From NCBI GenBank assembly GCA_038496445.1, contig JALMLS010000507.1, positions 682,001 to 746,000 on the forward strand: DNA of 64,000 nt, given 5' to 3'. A program made the translations under genes and the position numbers. The notes beneath the pieces are model-generated. The model did no database searches. It was given only the letters and a program-made list of their open reading frames with translations, and was not told the origin of the DNA. Source of the stretch: Trichosphaerium sp. ATCC 40318. Lineage: Eukaryota; Discosea; Flabellinia; Trichosidae. Of the stretch, positions 48,190 through 61,700 are shown in pieces (positions within the stretch are counted from its first letter, which is position 1; every line of letters begins with the position of its first letter).

Positions 48190-51107
48190 ATGAAAAAGAA
48201 GACTACTCGAAAGAGGTGAGGGTTAATGTTTACCCGCAATTTTAGTATTGAACAAAATGTAGAAAGCGCTCTGTGGCAGCTTGCAAGACATGCCGGGAGC
48301 GTCATGTAAAGTGCGATGGCGGCAATCCATGTGGTATTCCAAAAATTTTTGGGTGTTTTAAGTTTTAGAGCGCTGTATGACTCTTCGAATAGGTCGCTGT
48401 AAGAAAAGAAACCTAAAATGCGTTTTTTCAACGCCAAGGAAACGAGGGCCACAAAAAGGTAAATTACATTACATAACAGGATTCACACAGCGCCTTTCAC
48501 GCCGAATCTCTTGTTTACAGCTGGTTCAACAAACACATTGTAAAATATCGTTAGGGCATTTAGAATCTGTCACTGGCGAAATGAAGACCCTACAACAAGC
48601 GCTACGCACGAAAGATGATGAATTAAGTCGTTGGAAAGCTTTGTACCAAGAGAGAGTCGCTGCACAATCCGTACGCATATTTGATTCGCTACGAATACCA
48701 CGTAGCTCTTTTTTACCTTAGCATAGGTTAAATAAATTTTAGATATGTGACTCAACAGGCTTACACTTACAACTCAGCGCATCCTTGGCAACGTACCTAT
48801 CGAATTATAACAATTTTTATGGCCAAATTACTGTACGAACGGACATTTAATTTCAGCGTTGTTTTCAGAACGCTTGTGGCCTCATTGTTTGTTTAGAGTA
48901 TCTTTCCTTGCCATGATTCGAACCAATTTTTGTCATTGTTGTCAAATAGAATGGGTATGGTTATAGCTGATGGGATTAACGGTTTTACCAATCAGTCTAA
49001 AATACATTCAACAGCTTTTTGGTTCAACTCTTTTAACTGACCCCAAATTAGAATCTTCTAACCCAGCAGTGATGACTACAGCAGCAACAGTTTGCTTAGG
49101 TGCTATTCTTGCTTGTACGTCGTCGTTGTGGTCATATCACTGGGTCTAACTAGAAAATAAATAGGGAATCCTCATCATGGTGAGTTTTTTAAAAATGTTG
49201 CTTCACAAATGCTACGCATGTCTTTTGATGAATGTCATCCACAAGTTGCAGCATGTACGTCTTATATATAGTGATAATACTCTTACTCATTATTTTTATC
49301 GATTAGCAATGTGTTTATTGGGTACATACTATCAAGCAAAAGGACAATTAAGCAAATCAAGGCATTACCTTGGGTTAGCTCATTGTACGTATAGGTTTTG
49401 GTCCGTCGCGCTTAATTTCTATTAAAAGCAACTTGTCAACTACTTGTTACGGATAAACATATTGGAGAAACAGAGCCTGATACATTACAATTATTAACAA
49501 TGATGCAGTTATCAATCAAAGTAATATCTGCAGAATTTTCACCTACGAAGTGCGTGTCAATTACACTGTCCTCCTAATAATTCGCCCGTGTAGAGAAGTT
49601 GTGCAAAAACTATTTAATGATATTCTTCCTACCTTGTACACTTTGAAATCACTATACCCAAACAGACAATCGTTAATTATATTGACAGTTTTGGCTAAAT
49701 TGCACTATGTAAGCCTCGAAACAATTGGGATGTTTTTGCTTATGTTATGTTTTAGTTTCAATTGGAGATGAGTAAAGCAGTTCTCATAGACGCTAATGGA
49801 GCATGTACAATAGTACGGTTTTGAAAAAAAATCACGTGATTGTGCTTATGCTAACACGTTTTTTTCTGTAGCAACAAGAGAAGTATGTTAAAGTTTTACA
49901 AGGATTGGAAGATTTGGAATCACTTCTAGATTCTCTTCCAGAGCGTGCTAAGCATGTTGTTTCTTGTTTCAGAATAATGCTTGGTGTAATGAAAGCGTCA
50001 ACTCACTTTAGCTGCGCAAACCTTACGCTGGCAATACAAGTACGTCAATCACGGCAAAGCGTCTCTACCAACCAACAAGTGAACTCACTTTTCTTGATGT
50101 AATCTAAAATTGTTTACGACATCAAGTGGTTCATTGTGAACGCAAAATTTGATCTTTGTGCTGAATACTTACGCCTTTGTTAGGTTGCTAATGAGTCTCT
50201 AAACCTTATTCGAAGTGATGAAGAGCTTGAAAGAATGGCTGCTGCTCATTTACCTGTCGCTGTATCTTTACTACATGATGCATGTTATCTAGCTATCCGA
50301 GGCAATCATCTTGGCTTATTCCACAAAGTACGTCCTTTGTACAGAATGACGAAGTGTTAATGGGCTTTAGACGATTACACACGTGTCAAAACTTGCTTGT
50401 GGTTGGCCACCTGGTGTTCCTGTGGCTTTGGGTCTTATACAACAAGCCAACGACTCCAACATGGATTATGATGAAGCAATCATTGGTGATATTTTAACAA
50501 AGTTAGGGAACACTCCAGTTTGTCTTAAAAAAGACCTAATAGTAGGATGGATGCTTTTAGGCAACTGTACAACTTACGTTTCATGTATTAAAAAGTACGT
50601 ACACATGTCACACTGATATGAGTGTACTAAACCATGCTTAAAGTTTAGAAAAACAAAAGGAAGAACCATCACTCCTTGCACCACTTTCAGTGCCTAATAT
50701 GACAGTGCCTGCTGAAGTCGATCAAACTAAAACGCAGAGTGTTAATTGTAGTAACACTAAACAACCTGTTGAAGTACATAGTCCAAGCAGTAGGGCACCT
50801 TCTAGTCCGTCTATTCAACTGGAAGATTTTGCAGCACAATTTTTAACACCACCTCAACAATCACCATTAAGTAATCATAATACGCTTGATGATAATCTCA
50901 AGAATCATCAATTTTTAAATTCAGAGGAGCAAGTGCTTCATCAACTTGATTTACCTGATCATGCCTTATTGACACCACAAGGTACACGACTTGAAAAAAA
51001 AACTATGATCAAGTTACTTAATCTATTTAGGTGGGGATCTACCGAATTTATTTGAGTATACAGGCCTGGGTGATGATACACAGGATAAATTCGGGTTCAC
51101 TCTTTGA
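48190..51107 (+). CDS. Zn2Cys6 (fungal-type binuclear cluster) transcription factor
   Basis: Starts MKKKTTRKRKRSVAACKTC. Exons 48190-48215, 48263-48333 and from 48369 assemble the cluster ACKTCRERHVKCDGGNPC then ERC and RNLKC, i.e. the six cysteines with C-x2-C-x6-C spacing in the first half. The second half has an extra six residues (MTLRIG) unless an 18-nt GT-AG segment (GTATGACTC...ATAG) is removed as an intron, which would restore family spacing. A coiled-coil (LESVTGEMKTLQQALRTKDDEL) follows for dimerisation, then a mostly helical middle region like the fungal regulator domain, and a Gln/Pro/Ser-rich C-terminus with LEDFAAQFLTPPQQ and FEYTGLGDD that could activate transcription. Middle exons were not all resolved. 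Confidence 0.82.
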
Positions 51108-51213
51108 ATTTTTTGTATTACTTCGGGCGGACTGACTGCTACGGGCTAAACTTTTTTTTCGGACGGTCAAAATTAACTTGTATTATAAAATCTGTTGTAC
51201 ATAATTGTGATGT

Positions 51214-54200
51214 TTACATACTTATTTCAGCGAGTACAATTTGTTCCATAGATTTTTTAAGAAAACCATAGGTGCACACGTCTGGAGTTTTGTTTGACGT
51301 GTGACCTCGTCTTATGCTATTCGAGAAAAATATGAGAAAAAGTTTCGAAGGCAAAAGACATACCGTGCAAAAACTGCGACTGGCGCGAAGAGATCAATAG
51401 GACTGCACAATCTAGCTATTATTTTATAATTCCCTTTCAGATTTTGTTGATTATTTGATGGTAGTATGTACTCTTGAGGGCCATAGCCTTTGATTTTTGG
51501 GTGAACTTTAAGTTTAAAAAAACAAGTGGTATATTTTGGGGTTTTTACGTACCTTTGCAATCTGTCGACATTAAACCGCCCATCCTTGTTCTGTTATTAA
51601 AAGAGTAACAATCTTCTCCTGAAGGTTCTATGACATGAAGTTCAATATTCGCTGTAGGGCTATTCCACACAAGCACAACTCTAAAAAAAAACTTAATCTG
51701 GCGCTCGCTCACAAGTTTTTACCTCAGAAAGTGGTCTATTGATTGACCAAGAGTGATCACCTTAGCTGGAGCATAGCCCCTCAGTTTAGTTTCTAGATCC
51801 CGCTTGAATTTGTCTACATTTTTCATGTTGACTCGTTTTATAACCTCAAACAAGTCATTCAATGCTACAAGTTGGATTTGGTGTCTCTGAAATCTATTTT
51901 CCCATCTTGTCTTTAGGACTTCAAGCAGCGCTTCAAACTGTTTTGATGGACTGTCCTGATACGCTGTTGCTAATTCCCTAGACGTTGAATGAGATAAAAT
52001 TAAGTAAATTCTGCACCAATGTGAAAGCGGTTCTTCGGGCAGAAGCTCCAACACTTTAGTAACAATCTTGCAACACCTAGTACTTAGTGTAAGCAGCTAA
52101 AACAATAAACCTTGCTCGCACAATTTTTGTACTTGATCCTTAAATCCTTCTTGGTTGCTAAACAGTACTTGAGATACCCAAGCGCATAATCTGAACTGCT
52201 GAGGATCTGGTGAGGTCGACATCTCCAATAACTGCGAGAGAATTCGCAAACCTATCATTTCTTTACCAACAGAAATACACTCCTTTGTAGCAGCCTTAAA
52301 TCCTGTTAGCTATGGCAATGTAAACTGTTTAAGTACCAGTACGCCCTCAGCGGTATCACATGTAGCTAATAAATCGTCCAAATTAAAAGCTAAACGAAAG
52401 CCTGGGGTTGCGATATCATCCGGCTCTACTTCCATAGGTGTTGGTGCGAGAATTTTCTTGTTTTCTTCTCGCCCTCTAGATGGAATACTTGCTCCTTCTA
52501 TAGAAACGTAAACATACAAACCTTTTTGTAGTGTTCTTACCAAACCCGTATAGAAATATTGGCCTCTGCAACTTCTTTAATCCTGCTACAACATCCTGAA
52601 CAGATACTGTTCTTCGTTTGCTATGTACTGTGTACAAAATAGTATTTCTTAGAACATTCTCCAAAAACAGTTTCAGTACGCATCGTGCCTCTGAGCAAAT
52701 AGCCCAATGCATACGTTTTACGCCAGCACGTCTAGCTAAACGCTTTATACAAGGTTTAGATATACCTACGAGCGCGTGTTAGCTAGCTAAAAAAGCAAAT
52801 CCAGAGCTACCATGTAAATTGTCTCGTAGTATTTTTCTATGTCTCTTTGCACCACCTTTTCCAAGACCTTTTCCAAGTCGCTTGACAGTGGTGTTTATAC
52901 CAGAAAGAGGTTTGGCGCTTTTACTTGAAACTACTTTGCGAGGCCCGAAAATTCCTGCACGTGCTGCTTTTGATGACACAGTTTTACGAGGGTTGGGTGT
53001 AGATATATTTGTTGCCTCTGGTCGCATATTAATATCGCTGGAATGAACTCTTGGTGTAATTTTATCCCAAGCTGAAGGTGTAGGACCAATATCTACTTCC
53101 ATTTGATCGAATTCCAAGTTCTATTGCGGCAGGTGAATACAACAATGAAGTAACCTTGAGTACCTTTTCCCCATTCTGCTGCAACTCTGTATACTTCATT
53201 GGTACTGTCGGCAAGTTGCTCATTTGATCATGGAGCGAGTCAGGTTCTAGGCTTGAAGGCTTTATTGTGTAATACTTATTGTACTCATCTTTTTGTTTGA
53301 AGTCATGGTGTAGAACCTTGTAGAGTATTTATATGAATGTATCTTTAGAAAAACAAACACGCACGTGATCGTTGACTTGTAGATTGGGTGATGTTAAACA
53401 GTTTATTCTTTTCTCAATAAGATTACTGACGTATTGTTTATAACTGCGTTCTTCTTGTTCTTTTGTACCCACTTTTGATGCCATAACATTTAAAAACGCT
53501 TGTCTATCGCAAGTACTTAGCAAAAAAGCATTGGCAAAAGGTGTAAACAAGCTAAAATCGCTCATTTTCAACTATAACTGTTTTGATGTACCGTAGTTGG
53601 GGCCGCGATTTTGGTGGTTCTATATTATGTTGTATATATGAACCAAGTGTACGCAATATAATCATAGAAGTTTGAGAAGTGACAAGCCCATATTTCTTTC
53701 CAAGTGATTCGACTTTGTCAAATTGATGGGATATTTCATAATTGTCAATTTGTTGCTTAGCCCACGTTCTACGAACCAAACCTTCGATGCTGCATTTTCT
53801 GTTTGTCATCCCATGTACGGTATAAACATGATTTATTGTTGTTTCATTCATGTTGTAATACGGATATATGGTATGAACATGTCTCATGTCTTTAACTTTG
53901 CCGGAGATTAAAACGAATGGAGATTGCATTACTTCGCTGTTGTGTGGAGCAACTAGTAAGTTATCGTTAATACAATTTTTAAGGTAATTTGTATACGCAC
54001 ATTCAGTGATGCCACTATCATAATCTGCTCTAACGAATCTCCAACGATTTTCGGGAAGAAGGATTTCACATGCTATTTCAAAATAATTCTTCGAGGTGTT
54101 CCACAAGTCGTAGAATTGGCCTCCACTACTCGTTGATAATCGCTTCAAAATTAGGCTGTTGTATCTCTCACTCCCGGTTATGCAATGAATAGGGCACGCT

Positions 54201-55540
54201 ATATTGTCTGGATAGTAAGAGTCCGGACCGAGAGTGTTAATGCCATCTGAAAAAAGCAGAACAAAGTCGTATTCACTATTTTGTAACACGGGTTCAACAG
54301 AGCTAATATCAGTTGCTCCGTAGCATCTTATATCCCTAACGTGCTAAAACACATTAAGACGGCCGTATATAGTACAAGAATTGTGTACGAAGATTATCTG
54401 ATCAATATCAGCGGAAGAAAAGGTACGTTTGTCCGACAATGTAAGTGAAAACGAAAAAACATCAACTATACAGACTGAGTCCATTATCGTTAGTAGCGAC
54501 CTGAGTGCTATTGTTTCCCTATCACACTATTATTGAGTATTTAAACATACGTTCTTACCGGTGTATAATATCTGAGGAACGAGATTTAGACGCATCCCAG
54601 AGTATTGCAATTTTCTTAAATGAAACATTTTCCTTTTTTTCATGACAATGGTAGTCACACACATAGTCGTACAAGCAAAAATAACTATACCTAGAACCTT
54701 TTTCAACTACAGTTTCATACATGATATCAAATAGATAACTCCCAAGAGTCATATTCACTGCGATGATACCGTCCATGCAAAATGGTAATACCCAATGACC
54801 ATCCAGAACAGCTGTAATACAATCTTTCCTGTCTGACCCTGAAAATGAAAATGCCGGTAGTTTAAGTATGCGCCCTTTATCTGCTCCAATTGTTACTGTT
54901 TGTTTTTTCCCTATTAATACGCGACCAGAAAGCGTAAAACTTTCCAGTTCTTTTTGTGTGTAGATTGGTAATAAGAGGCATAAATCGGAATAATCTAAGA
55001 AAATGTAAATGCGGGTTTAGAATCTTTGTAAGCGCACTTCTTGGCGTAAAGCCTCCTGACACGGTCAATTGGATTTTCTTCCTTGCTCCAGGGAGTATTT
55101 GGTTTATTTTGGCTCTAAACACATTGCCCACTACTACCTCAGCAATGGCAGTGTCACTTTTTTGGAACTGGTCTGTGTTCGCTGAAAAAGTTGAACGAGC
55201 TTTTTTCTTGCTTACAACAGTTCCTTCTACGAGTATCCCATCATACTCCACAGCGTACCCAGATACGTACGAATCTAGTTAACCGTTAAAAAGCGCCATA
55301 ACAAAGATGGTTGTACTTGGAGCAAGGGTGAACTCAAATGAAGCTGTTTGAACGGTTTCAGGTAGTTTGTTGTTAAATTCAAAGGTATAGGTTGTTTCTA
55401 ACGTAGCAGTGAGAAAATGTGGTTATAAAATGCGTTCACACACGTGCTAAAAAGTGGTCTATTTGGAAGTTAATAGCCAACGACACAAGAGGTAATGTCG
55501 CTTTTGTAATGGCATCTACAAGTACTATACGAGCTTCCAT
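51214..55540 (-). CDS. VIT - von Willebrand A - histone H4 - DUF2135 fusion protein
   Basis: Read from ATG 55540 (MEARIVLVDAITKATLPLVS). VIT domain: AQTTYTFEFNNKLPE, SYVSGYAVEYDGILVEGTVV, GNVFRAKINQILPG. VWA domain: AILWDASKSRSSD with the metal-site DxSxS, YGATDISSVEP, VLLFSDGINTLG, then KKYGLVTSQTSMIIL and EPPKSRPQLRY, typical of VIT-VWA proteins. Next, exons 52811-53120 and 52541-52765 encode a histone H4: GLGKGGAKRHRKILRDN, GISKPCIKRLARRAGVKR, KLFLENVLRNTILYT, KRRTVSVQDVVAGL, LYGF, about 60% identical by eye to canonical H4, after a Ser/Lys-rich linker. Then a helical region and DUF2135 (NIELHVIEPSGEDCYSF, RMGGL, GYGPQEYILP). VIT-VWA-DUF2135 is a known layout; the H4 insert is not one I know. 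Flanking exons join in the same frame with 44-nt-class introns, leaving no room for a separate H4 gene. Some helical-region junctions are less certain. Confidence 0.72.
52541..53120 (-). other. Histone H4 domain within the VIT-VWA protein
   Basis: The two exons are split by an intron at 52766-52810. The tail keeps the lysine/arginine pattern LGKGLGKGGAKRHRK. The globular part keeps the three histone-fold helices but differs at buried and surface positions (MHWAICSEARC in place of ISGLIYEETRG) and has a two-residue insertion before LYGF. Upstream of the tail is a 60-residue linker with ARAGIFGPRKVVSSKSAK. Confidence 0.88.
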
Positions 55541-55750
55541 TGCATAACTTGGCTTGAACGTCAATATTGTTGAAACGCAACGACCATTTTGATTGGTAAC
55601 TCCGAGATAATAACCGTTGACGTTTGATCAAAATACAACATATTTTGAAAGACGGCGAAAATTGATTGTTTTCAACATACAGATATAGCTGAAAAGCAGC
55701 TCTTTTAAAAGGCCTAATACTTGCTGTTTCGCGCTAGTGTCCAAACAAGG
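55541..55750. promoter_or_regulatory. Divergent spacer between the H4-fusion gene and the formin gene
   Basis: 210 bp separates opposing start codons, so promoters are shared or overlapping. No distinct element seen. Confidence 0.4.
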
Positions 55751-58700
55751 ATGAAGGCAAGGAAGCTCTCAACGAAGAAGAGTAGACGTGATGTCAGCGT
55801 TAAAGGTATTATTACACTTTATGCAAGATTTAGACTAGTTTTTTTGCTGTACTAGCTTGCACAGCTGTTAAATACATATTTAAATTCCTTACATGCGAAT
55901 ACTAATTCTTCTAGCAAACAAAAGTAGTAAAGGTACCCAGTTTGGAGCACACGACGAACGCGAAGCACTGGCTCGCGTGCTGACACATTCTAAACTCGGT
56001 TATGTAAATTCTAATGCTATATAGCGAGTGGTGGTAAAATAAGCGTTTCATCGCAAGCGGTACCATCTGAACATGAGATAAATCAATTGTTCAGCAACTT
56101 GTTGGTACGAAAACAAAACTGCACGTTAAAGCGAAACAATACTAACAACGTTAACTCAAGGACAAACTCAATATTACCAAAGCGTCTCAAAGACAGGACA
56201 TGTTTCGTAATTTCTCTACAGCCAAAAAATGGTGCGAAGAACAACACAGCATTTCAACGAGCATGCATATACGCTGTGAACACATTTTCGTTACATAAAG
56301 TCGCGTTAACGAGTGCCTAATTGTCGTAAAAGGGAATTTATTCAAAATTTCAAAGATAAAGAGGAATCAGGCACTACTATGGTAGCTAACTCTGCTTCAA
56401 GCCAAATAGACGCTCTACAAAGTATGATTATTATAGTTTTACTCCAATTACAGCGACTGACGTGTTTTTGTAGAGAAGGTAACCGTCAAGTTACTTCATA
56501 AGTTAGCTGTTTCGCTCAAAACAGAGCCAGTGTCTTTTGTTGAGGAGTTTATAAGTACGTTAAGTGTCATTGTATCTGTTAACGCGTTTTTTTAAAGAGC
56601 AGGCTGGTATTGAGTTTATAACTAGTCTCTTCGATACACTGTTAGAGCAGTGCAATGCACTAAAAGAGCAAAATGTGTACGCGAATTAGATTATTTAAAT
56701 TTAAACTTAATGGACGCAGTAAGAGGATGACAGTTACCTACGGTGCTGGTGATGATATGCCTGGTAAATTAAATGCTGTGGTTGTTGCTCTAGATGGCTT
56801 AATGAGGTTTAACGTGCGTAACGGTTTTCGTGTTTTTTCCTGTACCTTTGAGCTTATGTTTGAATGTAGTCATCTTTGGAGCGCCTAGTACAGTCAGAAA
56901 ACTTTATTTATCACTTGGCAGAGAGTTTGGACTTTATGGTAGAGCAGAGTAGAGGAATTGTGCTGAAGTTAATGGCAGTTATCGCACTTATCAACAAAGC
57001 TTGCTATAGGTTGGAACGAATATGATCTTATGCTCTTACAAATTTCAATAGGGCTGTTTTAGAGTGCCTCAGTGATCAAACAAGGTTGCTTCTAACACTT
57101 CTCATGCAAGGCAGCATGGAATCTAAAGTACTATTTAGAAATTAATCCGAAAACATTTGCTCAGTATCTAAACAATATTTAGGCACATACCATGAAGTGT
57201 ATTAACGTACTGAGTCTTTCAAAAGCGTATGCTTGTCCAGAGCAGAAATATATGCGCGGTTTGTTGTTACAACAAGGGCTAACAGAAGTTGTCATTGTAA
57301 GCATTTAAAATATCCACGTTATTGCTTTTATTCTAAAGACTGCTTTAGGAAATCAAGAAGGGTACAATGTCTGATGAACTTGAACGTCAAGTGGATATCT
57401 TCGAGCTCCTTATGAGGCGCAGAGGAACTAATATTAAGATACAACAGCCAGATATTACAGGCACGATGTTTCATCATATATTTTCACCTTTCTGACCTTT
57501 CATCAGGAAAACCTTTGCAACTGATCGGTATTCTAAAGCAACTGAAGGGTTCTCCACTAGAAAATATCTTTGGTCGCTTCTTGAGGAGTTTACAGTTTGT
57601 ATGCGAAAATGATAACGTAGATGGTGCGTAATTTATTACCAAGTCGCAAGACTATTACTGACACATGTTGCAGCTATCCGTGCAGTAATAGAAAGTGCTT
57701 TGGAGAAGTTTGAGAAAGATGAAGTCGTACCACCTCTTGCTATTAAAACAGAGCTGTTATCTCCTGAGGAAAGTGAATCAGAGACAGAAATAGAAGGCAA
57801 TATTAATTCATCACGTGATTACTTTGTAGTGAACGAGATTCAACAAGTACGAGAGTAGTTATTTAATCACATGACGCCGTATTGACCTTTTTCAAAGGAC
57901 ACACTTCAAAGTAAGGTTGTTGAAACTAATTCACCTGGGTGCTTTGCAAAAGCAGGTTCAAATGAAATTTGGTGTGGAACACTTAGTGGGTTTATTCAAC
58001 GTTGGGAATACAAGGTACGGGATTTTTTAGCCAACAGTCCTTCAGACTTGAATACTGACTTGTTAAATAGACAAAGCGTTTTATTAAGGCATTTAAAGGC
58101 CATGAATCATCTGTTGTTTGTATCCTAGATAGTGGATCCAATGTATGGTCTGGTGATTTGGATGGGCGTTTGGTATTAGTTCTACTTTTGCGATTTATCT
58201 CTTACCGTTTATTAGGTGTTGTGGAATGCTGAAGTACTTTACACATTTGTAAATAATATTCTTGCTAACACTGTTCAAATAGAAACACAAGCCTGTACAA
58301 AAATTTAAGAATTATCACAGTGCTGCTATTACAAGCATTTTATCTGTTCAAGGTAGTATCTGGACATCAGATGCCAGAGGACAGATTAACATTTGGGAAA
58401 AAGTACACTAGCTTTTTTTGAACCTGTTACCTTTGAGACAAACAAATACTTGCGTTACTCATCTAAGACATTTTTTAGACTGGCCAAGATTATTCAAAAG
58501 CACATACTATAAAATTTAAAGATGATACAGCAAGCTCCCTCTGTACTGTCGCAGAAGGAAAGTTGTGGGTCGGAGGATTTGGTAAAATATATGTTGTTTC
58601 TAGTGAAACACGTGAAACTGTGCATATCATTGAAGATGCTCACCCTGGACGCGTATGTAGTATTTTAATTAAATGACTTATTAATAATATACTTTAGATA

Positions 58701-61700
58701 TCGAGCATGGAGCTCGTGAATAACCAAGTCTGGACAACTGGTCAGGATTGCATTAAAATCTGGGATGCTAAAACAATGTCTATTACATACAGCATACGAG
58801 TTCGTGATCTCCAACCATCCGGTTCGAATACGCCTGGCCGTAGGACAATCATTTCCTCTCAGTTCATACACAGTGAAGGCCACATTTGGTGTGGTACCTC
58901 TGACAATAGAATCTTTGTTTGGGATCCTAAGGTACGAGTGTTTAAGCCTTTTTGTTAGTACTAACCTACCTCAAGAACCGACAAATCTTGCAAGAGCTTG
59001 AAACAAACTCAGAAGTTATTTGCATGCTTGCACTTGCCGACGGAACGTGAGTAACAAATTATACAAATCAGTGCTTCTTGTACTTATTAACAAGCATAGT
59101 GTTGCGGCTGGATGTAAAGATAAGACTGTTTATTGGTACAAATATAATAGAGTACAAGATGACTCAAAGACAAAAGAGAAAATTCAGAACACCAGACGTG
59201 AACTTGCTGGTACATTTTCAAAATATCGTGTTTGCTGTGATGATAACGCTTAGCTTAGATAAAACAACAACTATTGCAAATGTGCTTTCTGTAGCGCCTG
59301 CAAGCCCAGGTGCAGGAGGCTTACCGCCTCCACCACCTCCGCCACCACCTCCACCTGGTAAGGCAAGAGGTCTAGGGCCGCCCCCTCCACCAGGAATGCC
59401 TGGTAAAAAGGCCAAGCCTGTACGTTTGAGTCTGTACTCTGAATGCTGTTATTTACTAAATTGCGAAAGGCTGCGCGTAATTTAATGAATAATTTGGATT
59501 GGGTAAAGTTAAATGATCAAAAACTTGATGGCACTATTTGGTCCAAGTTTAAGGTAAAACCTGAAGAGGATGAGTATGCTGTAAAGGAAGAGGAAGAAGA
59601 AAAATCAGAAAAACCTGAAGATCTCTTCGAAATAGATGAATTGCGGAAACTTTTCACTCGTCAGAAAGTAGTACATGAAGGTGTTAGTAGGTTGAAGAAG
59701 AGACAACGTGCTATAGAAAAGACAAAGAACATCTTGCCAGTGAAAAGAGCTAATGATATTTGTACGTCAAACTGATTGTGGCTTACTTCATTTCAACTAA
59801 ACCACGTGCTCTAGGTATTATTTTCTTGTCGAGGTTTAATCGTAAAGAAATGTCTAATGATGATGTCATCACTGCAATCCGTGAGATGGACGATGACAAG
59901 TTCACTATAGAGGACTTACAATATTTATTGGACTATTGTCCAAGTCAACCAGAACGAGCGCTTCTAAAGCCTTTTATAAAGAATCCAGATCCACAACTAG
60001 GAAAAGCAGAGCAGTACTTTTTAAAGGTAATCAGCTTAATGCACTTTGTATTTATTTCTATTTAGCTCATGGATGTGGACCATCTAGAAGATCGTTTAGC
60101 CAGTTGGCATGTCCGTAGGACATTCTACACTGTTATTAATACAACTGGCAAAGTACTCATTACTACTATTTTACTTTGTCTAATGTATAAAACCTAGCGT
60201 GTCAAGGTTCTTTCAAAAGCTTGTGATCAAGTTAAGGAGTCTGCCTCATTGAAAAAGATGCTAGAAATTATTTTGGCATTGGGTAATGTTCTTAATGAGA
60301 ACACGACAAAGGGAAAAGCCCAAGGTTTCAAACTGGGATCTATTATGAAGGTTAGTCTGGTTTTTTTTTAATACCATATTTAACTCACCTCTACTAGCTG
60401 CTAGATTGTCGTATGGCTGGATCTAGACAAAAGACTTTAATGAACTTTCTCGCAGAGACAGTTTACAATAAACATAAATCTCTTCTTGACGTAGCCAAGG
60501 AGTTAAACACAATCCCTGATGCTTCTCACAGTAAGAACAAGTTACTCGTTTTCATCAAACTCATTTTAACCTAGAAAACTTAACTCTCATTTCTGGAGAG
60601 CTTGGAAAACTCAGAGTTGGCCTGCAAAAGGTTAAATCATTCATTGCTGTAGACAATGATATTCCAGCGGAAGATGTTTTCAAGACAGTTCTTACTGTAT
60701 CCCTTTTGTCATTCTTTTTTCTCATTTTGTTTGCAATATTTTTATCCTTAACTTTCAGGACTTTCACCAAGAAGCTACTCAGCTTCTAGAGTCATCAATG
60801 AGGGACTTGAAACTCCTTCAAGAATCGTACGTTACACAAATTAAAAAGAGTTTTAGGTTAAACTAACCGCCACATTTAAAGGTATTCGCGAGTCCTAAAC
60901 TATTTTGGAGAAGCACCATCAACGCAATCTGATGACTTCTTCGGAATTGTATCTACCTTCTTGCAGCAGTTCAAAGTACGTTTGTTTTTGTAGTACTGAT
61001 TGCCATCAAACTAACATTTGATCTTCAAGAAAGCTGTAATTATCATCCCTAAACCAGTTGTAAAGAAAGCGCCAGCCCAACGCGCAACATCAGTACGCTC
61101 GTGTATTCTTTACTATTCTCTTATAATCGTTTAGAACACAGGCAAGGTGACCAGGGTTAATACAAGCAAGAATGCAACGTTAAAGGCCAAAAAGTTAAAA
61201 ACAGAGAATCTCAACGATGAAGATACCGCAGCTTTACTTTTGGACTTGGCACTTTGTAAAGACGAAGAATTCCAAATTGAAGAAGAAGGTACGCCAAAAA
61301 ACAAGTTTTGTAAAAACCCAATCAATCTTGTTAATTCCTTGTAGCAACACCACGTACCAAAAAGAAACGAAAAAAGAAGTCTGGTAGAACTCCTACATCA
61401 CCAAAAAGTCCTGAAACTCCGGAAGAAGAAGCAGCACCTGCTCCTGCTCCTGCGCCGGTAGTGAGCGCATCTACTGCAGGTGAGCACCTTTTATAACTTT
61501 ACGAAGTTTTACTCACTTGTTTTTCGCAGGTGGTATTGATTTAGCACTTCTGGAAGCTTTTGAAGCTGGTGACTTGGATCACTACCTCTTTGAGGAAGGC
61601 GATGAAACCGCAGATGATCCAGAGGCGGTTGAAGAACGTCAAGAACTCAAAAAAATCATATCTAAAAGAGGTGGTTTAACTGCTTCTCCAAAGAAATCTA

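Noticed and set aside
52313-53100. A free-standing histone H4 variant gene
   Set aside because: Possible, since an in-frame ATG lies at the start of the linker and a TAG near 52313. It would leave no spacer on either side, and the neighbouring exons join in the same frame; I prefer the fusion but list the test.
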